Notes: generated by a model not told the origin, from the letters alone. A stretch of DNA of 64,000 bases from Lunularia cruciata (GCA_948567375.1 OX419762.1:9492001-9556000), one strand, 5' to 3'; counted from the stretch's first letter, positions 13,071 to 23,760 are shown. Made by a program: numbers and translations.

Positions 13071-14160
13071 ATGGATCCGCAATTGCAAGAGCTGGTGCAA
13101 GGAATGCAAGGGATGTTGAATGAATTTTGAGAGATTAAGATGACCATGGAGACATTACAAAGTCAAGTGCAGATCCTGAGGAATGATCAAGCCATGCAAG
13201 AAGAAGAGCCATCTCAAAACCCTATACCTACGACTGAAGTGCTTGGAGAGGCACCTGTGCATACAAACCCTATCAACGGTGAAGCCATGTTGCTACTCCG
13301 GATGAAGAAGACCTGCAACATCGAGCCTTACAAGGGGCAACGTACAATGGGAGTAGTGGAAAATTGGATCTTGAGAATGAATTGATATTTCAGATTGTTC
13401 TCAACAGAGATCACAGAGCATGCTGCAGGCGTGTTTGCATGTGGGTACTTGACCGATAAAGCCCTCACATGGTATGATGCTTGGGAACAATCCATGCTGG
13501 CAGAGAGAAGGGAGGTCACATGGACAACAATGCAAGAAGGATTGCTGAAGAATTTCCAATCGGTGGATTCTGTGCAAATGGCTCGAACCAGACTATGGGG
13601 ATTGAGATAGAAGAATAGCGTACAAGAGTATGTGGAGGCATTTCTGGATCTACAAGTCGCAATTACCGACATGAGTCCAGTAGAGGCTCTTGACAATTTC
13701 AAACGAGGGTTGAAAGAGCGGATTTGCCAAGAAGTCATGGTGCAAAACCCTCGCACGGTATTTGAAGCCATTGCTTATGCGTAGAGAATAGCAGGAGCAT
13801 TAGGTGGAGGTGAAGGAGTAGTTCCACCTCAACATTATCGCGCAGAAATGCCACACATGGGTGGACCAGTACCAATGGAATTGGGCAACCTTTGATTCCG
13901 GGATCGAGGAGCACGGCCGCTTCAAGGAGAGCGAGGACGAGTAGAAGAACAAAAAGATGGAGTCCCACGAGGAGAAGGGACTTGAGGAGAACAATGCCAT
14001 TGTTACAATTGTGGCCATATTGGGCACATATCTACCAATTGTCGCACTTGTTTCCTTAGAGGCCCTCGTCCTTTGTTCAAGCGATCTTTGCACAACATGG
14101 AGAGGCACATTGAAGGGGAGGAGGTAAAAACCACTTCGGAAAATGAAGATTGCCCGTAAA
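13071..14160 (+). pseudogene. Chromovirus gag (decayed)
   Basis: Begins at an ATG (MDPQLQELVQG) and follows one frame with several stops. The central part (GYLTDKALTWYDAWEQ, then EYVEAFLDL) is the retrotransposon Gag capsid region. Near 14001 there is a CCHC nucleic-acid-binding knuckle, CYNCGHIGHISTNC. Stops at 13128 (TGA), near 13382 (TGA), 13609 (TAG) and 13784 (TAG) fall where CGA or CAG would fit the flanking protein, so they look like C-to-T changes. Gag would coat the RNA genome in cytoplasmic particles. The pol frame downstream differs from this one. Confidence 0.8.
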
Positions 14161-14239
14161 TGTACCTTGCGGCCTTACTGGCTCAATAAGGAAGCAAAGA
14201 AGCGAGGGAAGGAAGAAGAATAATGCGCAAAGATCCCAA

Positions 14240-17200
14240 AAGGCAACTTCACAATTGATTGTTGTGAATGGAATCCTAGAAGGTAATCAAGTGAGAGTAT
14301 TAATAGATCCATGAGCAATAGGGAATTTCTTGTCTCGCTTGGTTGCAATCAGATTAGGAATGGATCTAGAGAAAGAAAGAAGTGAAGAAGTAGAGTTACC
14401 AAATGGGCAAACAGAGAGGATTGAATCATTACCTAGACGGGTAACCCTCTCTGTAGGAGAATATCAGGAAGCAATTGAGTGGCGAGTGATACAGTTAGCC
14501 CATTATGATGCAATTTTAGGCATGCCATGGATGGAGCAGTACAACCCAATGGTGGATTGGAGGAAGAAAGTAGTGAGAACCCACCAATGGTCAATCATTG
14601 GGGTTAAAGAAAAATCACACAGGCAGAAACGGCCTCTATATGTCGTAGGGACGACAACTGTCTGTAAGACCGATAGATGTTTTATGGATCTGATAAGAGA
14701 AGTCCAGAGTGCACAACTCGCTGGACAAATTCCTGAGAAATTGAAGGATGTGGTGGATGAGTTTCAAGATGTCTTTCCCGATGATCTACCCTCAAGATTA
14801 CCACCTAAAAGGCGAGTAGATCACAAAATTGAGACACTCCCGGGGAAGACACCTCCTTGTAAGGCCCCATACCGCCTATCACCTCATGAGTTGGAGGAGT
14901 GTAAGACTCAAATTGAGGAGATGCTACAAAAAGGGTTCATCCAACCTAACGTATCGCCATATGGGGCCCCTGTCTTATTTGTGAAGAAGAAGGATGGTAC
15001 AATACGCATGTGCATTGACTATTGAGGTCTGAATCAACAAACAATGAAGAACAAATACCCCTTACCTTGCATGGATGACCTGTTTGATCAACTCTATGGA
15101 GCGAGATACTTCACCAAACTGGACTTGCGGAGCAGTTACAATCAAATCCAAATTGCAGAGGAGGATGTGTACAAAACTGACTTTCGAACCAGGTATGGCC
15201 ACTTTGAGTATCTTGTGATGTCTTTTGGCCTCACCAATGCGCATGCCACTTTCATGAGTCTAATGAATGACATATTTCATCCATACTTGGATAAGTCTAT
15301 TATCGTCTTCTTGGATGATATCTTAGTATGTAGTAGCACGATGATAGAACACAAACAACATCTACGAGAGGTCCTCCAGATTCTAAGACATAATCAATTG
15401 GACGCCAAAATCTCAAAGTGTGAGTTTGGCAAGTATGAAGTAGACTACTTAGGGCATAGAGTAAGTGTAGAGGGCATTCAAGTATTGACAAATAAAATAC
15501 AGGTCATTCAAAAATGGAGTGCCCCAGAAGATCAGACTCAACTTAAGAGCTTCTTGGGGTTGACGGGATTCTATCATAGATTTGTCAAGGACTTCTCCAA
15601 GGTTGCACAATCTTTAATGGCACTACTTGGCAAGGGGAAGAAGTGGACATGGGGAATTGCACAAGAGTTGGCCTTTCAAGAATTGAAGGCTGCCTTGCTA
15701 CATGCACCAATCTTGAAGTGGTATGACCCAAAACGTCCAATCAAGTTGGCTACAAATGCATTAGGCGTAGCAATAGGAGCAGTCCTACAACAAGAGTGGC
15801 ATGACGGATGGCATCCAATTGCATATTTCTCTCGAAAGTTATTACCGGCAGAGTGCAACTACCACACCACAGAACGAGAAGAGCTGGCCATCGTTCTAGC
15901 AACCAAGCATTGGAAGCACTACCTGGGCGAGAAGGCATTTGTAGTAGAGATAGACCACAAACTTCTAGTCTACCTCAAGACGCAAAAGGATCTATCTCGT
16001 CGCCAAATTTGGTGGGTAGAGTGGCAACAACGCTTCAATATGACAATCACCTACGTGGAAGGTAAGAAGCAACTTGCAGATGCGTTCACCCGCATGCCAA
16101 TGGCCAACAACTTGGTGGCAGAGGTTAAGATTAACCTTGAATTCTGGCAAGAGATTCTAGTTGCTACAAAAACTGATCCACAGATTGTCGAAGCGCAATC
16201 ATCCAAAGGTGTAACCAGCACCCAAGGACTCACCTTTTGGGATGGCAGATTATGGATCCCAAATGTCCCAAAATTACGCACCACCATTCTAGCGGAATGT
16301 CATGATTTGGCCATTGCAGCTCATGTCGAAGTGGACAAGACCTTGGATGCAGTCAAGCGCCATTACTATTGGCCCAAGATGAGCAATGACTCGATGGACT
16401 ATGTGTGTAGCTGCCTACTTTGTCAATAGAACAAAGCTTCTAATCAAGCTCCTGTAGGGCTCCTTCAACCTCTCCCCACTCCTACCCAACGTTGGGAACA
16501 AGTGAGTATGGATCTCGTCTGTGAATTACCCAAGACCACCTCAGGGTTTGACTCCATTGTGGTCTTTGTGGACCGGCTCAGCAAAATGATTCATGTACGC
16601 CCTACCACCAAGGAGGTGACCGCTCCACAACTAGCTCAACTATACTTAGATGCAGTCTTTGCTCACCATGGCTTGTCTAGAGTACTCATCACCGATAGAG
16701 GCACCTAATTCACCAGTTTGTTTTGGCAAACACTCTTTGGTTTCTTCAAAACCAAGTTGGCCATGTCCACAATTTACCACCCACAAACAGATGGCCAAAC
16801 AGAGCGGGCTAATCACACGATTGAAGACATGTTACGCGGCTTCACCTTTGAAGAGCAAGAGAGGTGGGACACCCTATTACCGTTGGTGGAATTCGCTTAC
16901 AACAATTCAGTGAATGCGTCCACTCAGGTCACTCCGTTCTTTCTCATGTATGGTGAGCATCCCTCCACACCTTCTAGCTTGATGAAGATCCATCCAGTGA
17001 CTACCAAGGTTGATGTAGTCAACACATTTGTTTCTAGAATCCAACAAGGGGTGGAGAGCGCTAAGCACAAGTTACAAATTGCACAAAATCGACAAAAGCA
17101 GTATGCTGATGCACATCGTTGGCACATGGAGTTCAATGTTGGGGATCAAGTGTGGCTATTGACAACCAACCTCACATTAGTTGGATCTCGTAAGCTCAGA

Positions 17201-17584
17201 CCTCGTTTTATTGGGCCTTTCTTGATTCTTCGTCGCATCGGCGTTGTGGCCTATCACCTTGAGCTACCACCACACATGAAGATCCATCCAGTGTTCCATG
17301 TCTCCCTACTATGCAGATATGCTCCCCGATCAGGCCAAGGTCCTTCCACATAGGACATTCGACCTTGTCCGACACTCATTGATGGCATAGAGGAATATGA
17401 AGTGGAGCAGATTCTCCAAAAGCGCATGCGTGGTACTCGCCATCCACGGGTGGAATATCTAGTACAATGGAAAGGCTACGCCCTCTATGAAGCAACCTGA
17501 GAACCCGCAGCCAATTTGGCACATGCACCGGTGTTGGTGCAAGCATTTGAGCAACAATTGCACAACGAGGACGTTGCGTCTTAA
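14240..17584 (+). pseudogene. Chromovirus pol: protease, RT, RNase H, integrase, chromodomain
   Basis: One frame runs from about 14240 to the TAA at 17582-17584 with a handful of stops. The aspartic protease region has VLID near 14300, but the next residues read Pro-stop instead of Ser/Thr-Gly. The reverse transcriptase (about 14760-15500) has [12 protein letters not shown] and the catalytic FLDD at 15308-15319. RNase H (about 15735-16090) has TNALGVAIG, where family members have TDAS. The integrase has an HHCC finger ending CLLC (16290-16427) and a DDE core with MDLVCELP, ITDRGT and TDGQTERANH (16505-16830). The chromodomain (about 17393-17580) contains YLVQWKGY. Stops at 15023 (CGA to TGA), 16427 (CAG to TAG), 16706 and 17498 (TGG to TGA) make it a pseudogene. 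Chromodomains of this class steer integration to marked heterochromatin. Confidence 0.9.
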
Positions 17585-17596
17585 AAGGAGGGAGGT
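17583..17596 (+). promoter_or_regulatory. Polypurine tract
   Basis: A purine-only run, AAAAGGAGGGAGG, sits immediately before the 3' LTR and overlaps the pol stop. It is the expected primer for plus-strand DNA synthesis. Confidence 0.85.
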
Positions 17597-17597
17597 C

Positions 17598-18365
17598 TGT
17601 AATACCAAGGGTTAGCCATATGATCCATATGTGAAATTTGGTTTGGTAACATCTGGAATGATGTTATACATGATGGTCAAAATATATCAGATAGAAGTAT
17701 CACCAAAAGAGTATTTCTACTAATAGGGTAGAAACCGAAATAGACTTGAGAACCTTAGAACCAATAGTTAGACATATGATTTAAAGGTGAGAATTGGTTT
17801 GGTAACATCTGGAAGGATGTTACACATGATGGACTAAACAGATCAGAAAGAGGTATCACCAAAAGGGGACTTCTACTAATAGAGTAGGAATCAAAATATG
17901 CCTGAAATCTTTCGGAGGAAGGCAATTTTGGAGGCCTAAACGGATGAATTAGGTATCAAAAATGTGCAGATCCCCCCCCCTCCCCTCCCCTCCCCTCCCC
18001 TCCCATCCCAATAGAGGAAAGGCTGGCCTTCCCTCCCCTTGCTTTGTATTGTCAAGAGCTTTCCAATGGTACCTTACGTGATTCTGAGATTCCTACAGGA
18101 AGATTCCATAAAAGATTCCCTCCGGTCAAAGCTTATTTGACCAACCAGATAGGACCTAGACCAGACAGGTCACCCATCCAAGTAAGTAATCCAAGGGTGG
18201 AGCTTGCTGACATGTCACCTATCTGTGTCCCTAATCCTATGGTGGAGCTTCCTTGGAGGAGATCCTCTTTGTCTATATAATAAAGAGAAGGTGCTCCCTT
18301 GGGACATCAAATGTTTGAGAGTGCAATATGTGTTTTCTCTCTTCTCTTGTCCTCGGAGTATTACA
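17598..18365 (+). repeat. 3' LTR of the chromovirus
   Basis: A 768-base repeat matching 11763-12467 end to end, with the same TG/CA ends and the same internal 156-base duplication. It is longer mainly because of a C-rich insertion with CCCCT repeats around 17971-18010 and adjoining sequence. Scattered, mostly transition differences separate the two LTRs. Confidence 0.92.
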
Positions 18366-18370
18366 GATTG
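18366..18370. repeat. Target-site duplication GATTG, right copy
   Basis: Exact match to 11758-11762. It shows a single insertion event without later rearrangement between the two LTRs. Confidence 0.92.
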
Positions 18371-18461
18371 ACATCACTAACTTTGTCTTAGCATCAAGCT
18401 CATAGATTTTGACACCAAACTGTGAACAATGTTCCTTCTTGAATGGAGTGGAGCGGGACAT
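18366..18461 (-). pseudogene. hAT/BED-finger pseudogene, N-terminal piece cut off by the retrotransposon
   Basis: The frame starts at an ATG (complement of 18459-18461) with MSRSTPFKKEH, continues through FGVKIYELDAKTK, and runs into the LTR. When the LTR element and one copy of its target duplication are ignored, the frame passes directly into the CMFC zinc-finger start at 11762 without a shift. This piece and 9699-11762 are therefore one former gene split by the insertion. Confidence 0.7.
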
Positions 18462-18486
18462 TACATGAGAATGATCAACAACCAAG

Positions 18487-18670
18487 TGTATTTGTAGTTG
18501 TTTTCAAGAAAAGAAAATTTTGGAGGGGGTTTGGGTTTTGGGGTTGTGATCATGTTAGGGCTTGCTACTTTAATTTTCTATGCAAGATGTTCTCCTTAAA
18601 TGCAACAACACAAAAAAGTTATATACGGCTCAATGCAACATTTCCACTGAAAAAGCCGCAAATAAGAGGC
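18487..18670. other. Short spacer upstream of the hAT-like start codon
   Basis: Would hold the promoter of the minus-strand transposase-like gene. No clear core promoter motif was identified. A plus-strand frame (18443-18688) overlaps it but shows no domain. Confidence 0.3.
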
Positions 18671-20370
18671 ATGTATATGACACAATAATTTATTAAGGTT
18701 TTGGGAACAAGTCATTTTCAACATCAAGTGTCCTTTATCTTTATTTTTCAGTTGCATAGTTACATATGAGCTATTATACTAAAAACCAATCTTTATACCA
18801 TAATTATAAACTAGTTAGAATGTGACTTTCAAAATTGTTTCCTATTGTTTGTTAAAGTATGAATAGATTTATACTACTACTTGATAATATTAACAATACC
18901 CAAAGGCAACCGCATAGAAAAAATGAAGGATGGGTAGTACATCAAGTAGTACAAGGGAGAGACAAAAAAGGTAAAATAGGGCTAAGCCCCAATAGAGTCT
19001 ATATGAGAAATCTGCCCTACCACACCTAAGATATCCAAGCTATGCAAGTCGTACGGTCTACACACAACTAGAGCATCCAAAGAAACATCACCTAATGTGA
19101 TTGCTCTCCTATGGATTGCACCAGCCACTGCCTTCTGTAGAGCAATGGACACACATTGTCTAAAATATGCTACAAAGTATGAGAGTGAGAGTGGTACCCC
19201 TAACACCTAACATGATAAGCTCTCACGCACTCCCTAACAAATAATAGACTATACATACTATATACACTATAAGATTAACTAGATATGAAATATATTTCTA
19301 TTGTAGATCCTATATAAATTGGTTGAGATAGACTTTTCTGATTTATAAAGAGCAAACCTGTATCTTCTACTTTCATTTCTCTCATTTTTTGTTCTTTCTC
19401 TTTGGTAATAGGAGATGGATTTATTACTGAATGATACATTTCTCAATGACTATTTTCGCAATTGATAAAATATTGATTATGGCTTACCAATCGATATAGA
19501 ATAATTATTACTACAAAAATAATGTGATGATAAAAACTTGAAAATGAAAAGTTCAAGATGATTGGCAAGTTAGTCATAGAATTTAAAAGTGCTTAATTTC
19601 AATGGCCGGTTTAAATCTTCCACTTTTGCTTCAAGTATCCGTTTTGAGTATTGTCATATTGTGGAATAGAACCATGAGAATTATATGATATTTAAATTTA
19701 GGTTTCAAACTTGAACAAAGACTTTTTTTTCAAATTTTGTGATTATTCCAAGTTTCATTTGATCTTTATGGAGATTCATCAATATATGTATTTTTCATTT
19801 ATCTAGTCACATATATAGAATAATTCTAACAAATAAAATTATATATAAATATTAAAATATTTTGATAACATAGGATTAGATATTTAATATTTTCTTTCAC
19901 ATCTTAAACAACTTCAGATAAGATACATCAGTAGAGTGTAGAATATTTTAACTGTAATTATATTTAAAATTATGCTATATTCTATTGAGTTACATACTTG
20001 AATTTCTTTTGCATGTGAAAATATGTTTTCAATTCCATATATTATATAATTCACTACCTATAAAGTATAGGTTTGAACTAAAAAGTAGATAAAAACGAGT
20101 TCTAAATGGTCCATATTATGGTATATGATACATTAAGTGATTAAGGTTGGTAAAAAGTTATTTTCAATGTCAAAGTGTGCTTTATCTTTATTCTTTAGTA
20201 ACATGTGAACTATTATACTAGACATCAATCTTTATATCATAATAAACTAGATGGAGTGTCACTTTCTATGTGGATCAGAGTGATTTGTTAAAGTATCACT
20301 TTTAAATGCATAGACTCATTTACTACTACATCATATGGACCAGATATTAAATATAGTTCTACAGTAGATT
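18670..20370. repeat. Dispersed AT-rich segmental repeat, copy 2 (rearranged)
   Basis: Two stretches match the copy at 25.3-27.6 kb. 18690-18890 plus 19250-19450 corresponds to 27180-27620, including a shared ggttgaggtagacttt-like and gatggat..ttactgaa end. 19600-20370 corresponds to 26650-27480, including a cttgaacaaag/cttgcaaaa stretch and TGCATGTGAAAA. The first stretch is split by a minus-strand LINE tail (18897-19247). The order shows tandem duplication followed by insertion. Confidence 0.5.
18897..19247 (-). mobile_element. 5'-truncated LINE 3' end, minus strand
   Basis: The minus strand encodes LGVPLSLSYFVAYFRQ, then VSIALQKAVAGAIHRRAI and TLGDVS. It aligns with the plus-strand peptide at 52160-52330 and with a third copy at 20965-21245. 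At 52 kb the same peptide follows a recognisable C-terminal reverse transcriptase zinc region, so this is the extreme C-terminus and 3' tail of that non-LTR element. Loss of everything upstream is typical of incomplete target-primed reverse transcription. The open frame extends about 74 codons. It interrupts segmental repeat copy 2. Confidence 0.6.
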
Positions 20371-20379
20371 GAAATAATT

Positions 20380-20965
20380 TTATAGCTGAAGAATCCTACC
20401 CTAAAGCAATAGACTTCTTTATCTAAATCCATATGAAAAAGTTTCGCTGATAATATAATTTTGACGGGATTTTGTGAGACACCGGTTCCATAAAGGTGTA
20501 ACCTAAGACATGACGAATAAGATTTGCGTATATACACCCAAACATTATTGAGATACTATAGTGATATTTAAATCCATTCACGTGTGTTATCAAAGATAAT
20601 AGAAAAGAACTCCGCACTCAAAAAACAAAGCATATGATTCAAAGGACTCAAAATAGAAAACAACAAAAGACAGAGGCCTCTATCTTGGGTCAAAGCCTCT
20701 ATCTTCTATTCCTATCGGTCGAATGATATTTGAGATGAAGTACTAAACATCGAACTTAAAAGGAAGATGTTGAGCAAACTTAGAGGGGGTTTCGTAATAC
20801 TGGAAGAAGACTCTATGGACTCAGATTTGTTTCTACATTATCGAGGAGGTTATGAGGTGTAGTCATCATCTTCTCGATATGTGTCCATTGCTATAATACT
20901 CGAAGAAGATTCTATGGACTCAGATTTATTTCTACTTCATCGAAGAGGTTATGAGGTGTAGTTTA
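20380..20965. repeat. B3-linked repeat segment, copy 1
   Basis: Similar in order to 28690-29260 and 31180-31770: a ttgacgggattttgtgagacaccgg-like segment, a segment around caacaaaagacagaggcctctatctt, then gaagaagactctatggactcagatttgt. The last segment is itself duplicated in tandem (about 20795-20885 and 20893-20980). In the other two places this segment follows B3-domain coding remains, so it probably derives from the 3' flank of a duplicated B3 gene. Confidence 0.5.
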
Positions 20966-21245
20966 GAGATGAGATGTGTCCATTGCTCTACAAAGGGCAA
21001 TGGTTGATGCAAACCATAGGAGAGCAATCACAATAGATGATATTTTGCTCTCAATAGATGATATTTGTTCGGATGTTCCAATAGTTTGTAGACCATTAAA
21101 CTTACATAGCTCTGATATCTTAGATGCGATAGGGTAGATCTTTCATATAGACTCTATTGGGGCCTGGCCCCATTTTACCTTTTCTTTATCTCCCTTGTAA
21201 AGCTTGATGGGTCTTCCCCTCAGTCGTGTTCTCTACGCAATAGCT
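20965..21245 (+). mobile_element. 5'-truncated LINE 3' end, plus strand
   Basis: A third copy of the LINE C-terminal tail, starting around gatgtgtccattgctcta and running through an AIT-repeat-like degenerate stretch to TTGATGGGTCTTCCC. It matches 52200-52450 in the same orientation and 18897-19200 in reverse. It contains a short internal duplication (gatgatattt occurs twice near 21036 and 21057). Confidence 0.55.
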
Positions 21246-21780
21246 CGATATGGAGATATATAATGTGTCTCAGTAAATTCATGATCATGGTTCTGCGTTT
21301 CATGACCATGTCTCCTACTAAGATATGTTAATATTATATCTATGACTAACTTGATAGATTACCATGTCCTACTTATTGCCTGATGAATTATCAGTCAATA
21401 TCAATAAACAATTAATAACTATCAAATTAAATGGATATTAATAATCAAAGACTCTAAAAATGAAATAGACTTATAGTAGTAATCAAATAGCAATCAAATC
21501 AAATAATGATTTGATATCATTGGTCACATAAGATCAAATTTAGTCTAGATGCAACGATCGCTTGATGTCCTACCTATCTATAGGTTAATGATTTATATAT
21601 TTAACAAATGCTAGACAGGTATATTAATAACATCATAATTATAAAAGATCTTTTATTGATATAGATAAATTATCTATATAATATATATATTACTCATCTA
21701 AATCAAATTTTTTTTATTATCCTATATATATATATAATATTATTTGATACAGAACAAGTCAAATTCATAAAAATAAACCC
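21245..21780. other. AT-rich spacer, nothing recognised
   Basis: No open frame or repeat match was noted. A (TA)-rich stretch lies near 21725-21740. Confidence 0.4.
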
Positions 21781-21784
21781 GGAA

Positions 21785-21985
21785 AGGTTGGCTAGTTCCA
21801 AGTAGAATGGGAATGCCTGGGGCACAATGGCATTATGGACGGCATTATGAGACAAGGACCGAAGAAAGAAGAATGGAGGCTAGCCTTGTGCTGGTTATCC
21901 AAAATGCGAAGGAGGATAATAGTACTGTATATGGAGGCAGAGGACAGGGAGGACAAGAAAGGTACTTAGGTACTTAGAGCAGATG
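21785..21985 (+). repeat. Decayed duplicate of the 3' part of the 22.4-23.8 kb locus
   Basis: Contains TAGAATGGGAATGCCTGGGG, then a CAATGGCATTA segment, GACAAGGACCGAAGAAAGAAGA and GGAGGCAGAGGACAGGGAGG. The same series in the same order occurs at 23515-23660. There is no continuous frame, so it is a truncated non-functional copy. Confidence 0.6.
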
Positions 21986-22026
21986 GGGTAGAAAGTAGAT
22001 GTTCGAGGAAGATGTTTATTAAGAAA

Positions 22027-22048
22027 TTATTATTATTATTATTATTAC
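22027..22048. repeat. (ATT)n microsatellite
   Basis: About seven tandem ATT units in an AT-rich spacer. Confidence 0.7.
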
Positions 22049-22389
22049 ATTGAATTTTTAGATAATATATTAAAAATAAAAATAAACATATCAAAATTAC
22101 AATTTTGTATATTATATTATATAAAATAAAAATTTATTTTATATATTAATATTAAAATATCTTTCTTATAAATAATTTAGTTTTTTAAAATGAATTTTAC
22201 AGATATATACATGATTTAATTCACTTGTTTACAAAGGAACCCCGTGACAAGAAGCTCTTCGCTGCTATTCCTTCTCTGAGTCTTCCGACTCTGCTCTACT
22301 CCTCTCTGCGTGTCTGTTCTGAATGACAGCTGTTCCTTTGTTGTGATAAAGTGTGCGCTAGGTTGACAAGTCATCATTTTGCCTGACAA

Positions 22390-23760
22390 GGCTTGCATCA
22401 GATTGACAAGTACCCACACTTCGATGAAACGGATCTTGGCCTGGAAATTGGTTTTACTTCAGTCTTGACCTCAGAAAACCTTACACAGATTGACAAGTAC
22501 CCACACTTCAATGAAACGGATCTTGGCCTGGAAATTGGTTTTACTTCAGTTTTGACCTCAAAAAACCTTACACGTCTCCGGGTGAAGAAGAGGGACGAAC
22601 TCGTTATCGTCGGTTGGTTAATAGTATGGATTTTGAGCGAGCAAATGAGACTACAAGGTTAGAGTCTTGCAAATGGTGCTGAGTTGGATGTGATTATGTC
22701 TCGTTTGGTGTTTCCGTTGGCTTCATTAGAAGGGTGGTTTGGCAGCAGCGTTGTCAATTTACTCTTTTCCACAAAGGATTCTATACTTTGCTTTCCTGGC
22801 AGAGTTGGATTTGAAATTCCTGCCTCAGCTGAGTCTCGTTCCATTTCAAACTCTTCGTTGCTTGAGCGACTAAGAAAGTGCAAAATCAACCTCCATTGGC
22901 AATAATGCGATACTAAATCTAGATATTCTCCGACTTGAGAAGCAGCACCCTGAAAACAGCGCAATTGACAGAGAGACAGAGAGTGGAATTCGGTCGACAC
23001 ATAGGACTGGTAATCTCCTCAAGGATGGAATATTGATAGAACAACCGGAGCAACGGGAGAGCTTGAGAATGACTTTAAGGGTCTTAAAACAGGAGCAACA
23101 TGCAGAAGATTTCAAGAGCATATGATAAAACCCCCTATGAGAGACTGTTCGGTGCAGACAAACGTGTGCAAGAACGGCAGAAGATTTCGAGGGTATATGA
23201 TGAAACTCCCTATGAGAGTCTGTTCGGTGCAGACAAACCTGTGCAAGAATGGGGTAGACGAAGGAGAATAAATGCTGCAAGTCCTGAAGAGATGGAACAG
23301 GCAGAGAGAAATTATTGCATTGCTCTGCTTGCTGGGGCCACAGCGGGAGGCAAAGCTGAGGGAGAAAATGAGCAGAAGTTCTACGGGAGGCAAAGCTGAG
23401 GGAGAAAATGAGCAGAAGTTCTACGCACAAGTTATGGACAGCACATTAAGTGAACTTCAGAGATATAGGTTGCAGAGTGATCGAGAGTACCCAGAAGCCT
23501 TTGCTCGTTCCGGGTGGAATGGGAATGTCTGGGGCCCAATGGCATTAAGTATGAGCTTCTGAGATGAGGACTCAAGAAAGAAGATATTGAACCTAGCTTT
23601 GTGCTTGTTTCCCATAAGAGGATGACGCTGCAGCCTTTGGAGCAGAGGACAGGGAGGAAAAAGAAATTTTTGTTCAAAGCAACAAATGTATTGGTGGTTG
23701 ATTGCAAAGGAGGGGCTGTAGTTGGGATATCATTTCAGGTCTTTTGAGAGCATTAGAGCT
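22390..23760 (+). pseudogene. Unrecognised gene-like locus with three tandem duplications
   Basis: A GC-richer island in AT-rich surroundings. Plus-strand frames include one with two copies of a 29-residue unit (from DKYPHF to LTSENL; period 87 bases from about 22399) and one with two copies of a 25-residue unit (YDKTPYERLFGADK; period 75 bases from 23102). A third frame carries a perfect 40-base duplication (23345-23384 and 23385-23424) that breaks the frame; beyond it the frame continues through FYAQVMDSTLSELQRYR and stops after SMSF at 23560. The first two periods are multiples of three, which suggests they arose in coding sequence. I recognise no domain. Introns, if any, are not defined. 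The 40-base duplication and the frame changes suggest a pseudogene, or a spliced gene whose exons I cannot join. Confidence 0.4.

Larger units (their letters stand above)
11763..18365 (+). mobile_element. Complete Ty3/gypsy chromovirus (LTR retrotransposon)
   Basis: A structurally complete element of about 6.6 kb. It has LTRs beginning TG and ending CA (11763-12467 and 17598-18365), a 12-base primer-binding site matching initiator tRNA-Met just after the 5' LTR, and gag with a CCHC knuckle. Pol follows in the order protease, reverse transcriptase, RNase H, integrase, with a C-terminal chromodomain, a polypurine tract, and a GATTG duplication on both sides. The integrase-last order plus chromodomain defines a chromovirus of the Ty3/gypsy superfamily. 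Internal stops make it non-autonomous now. It lies opposite to, and inside, the hAT-like gene. A solo LTR of the same family lies at 44639-45396. Confidence 0.93.

Noticed and set aside
13328-14108. Long minus-strand frames opposite the chromovirus gag
   Set aside because: Antisense to recognised gag sequence; no domain of their own.
22870-23430. A 186-codon minus-strand frame at 22.9-23.4 kb
   Set aside because: It is antisense to repeated plus-strand units whose periods (87 and 75) preserve plus-strand frames. The minus frame has a low-complexity Ser/Leu/Phe composition. Not fully excluded.
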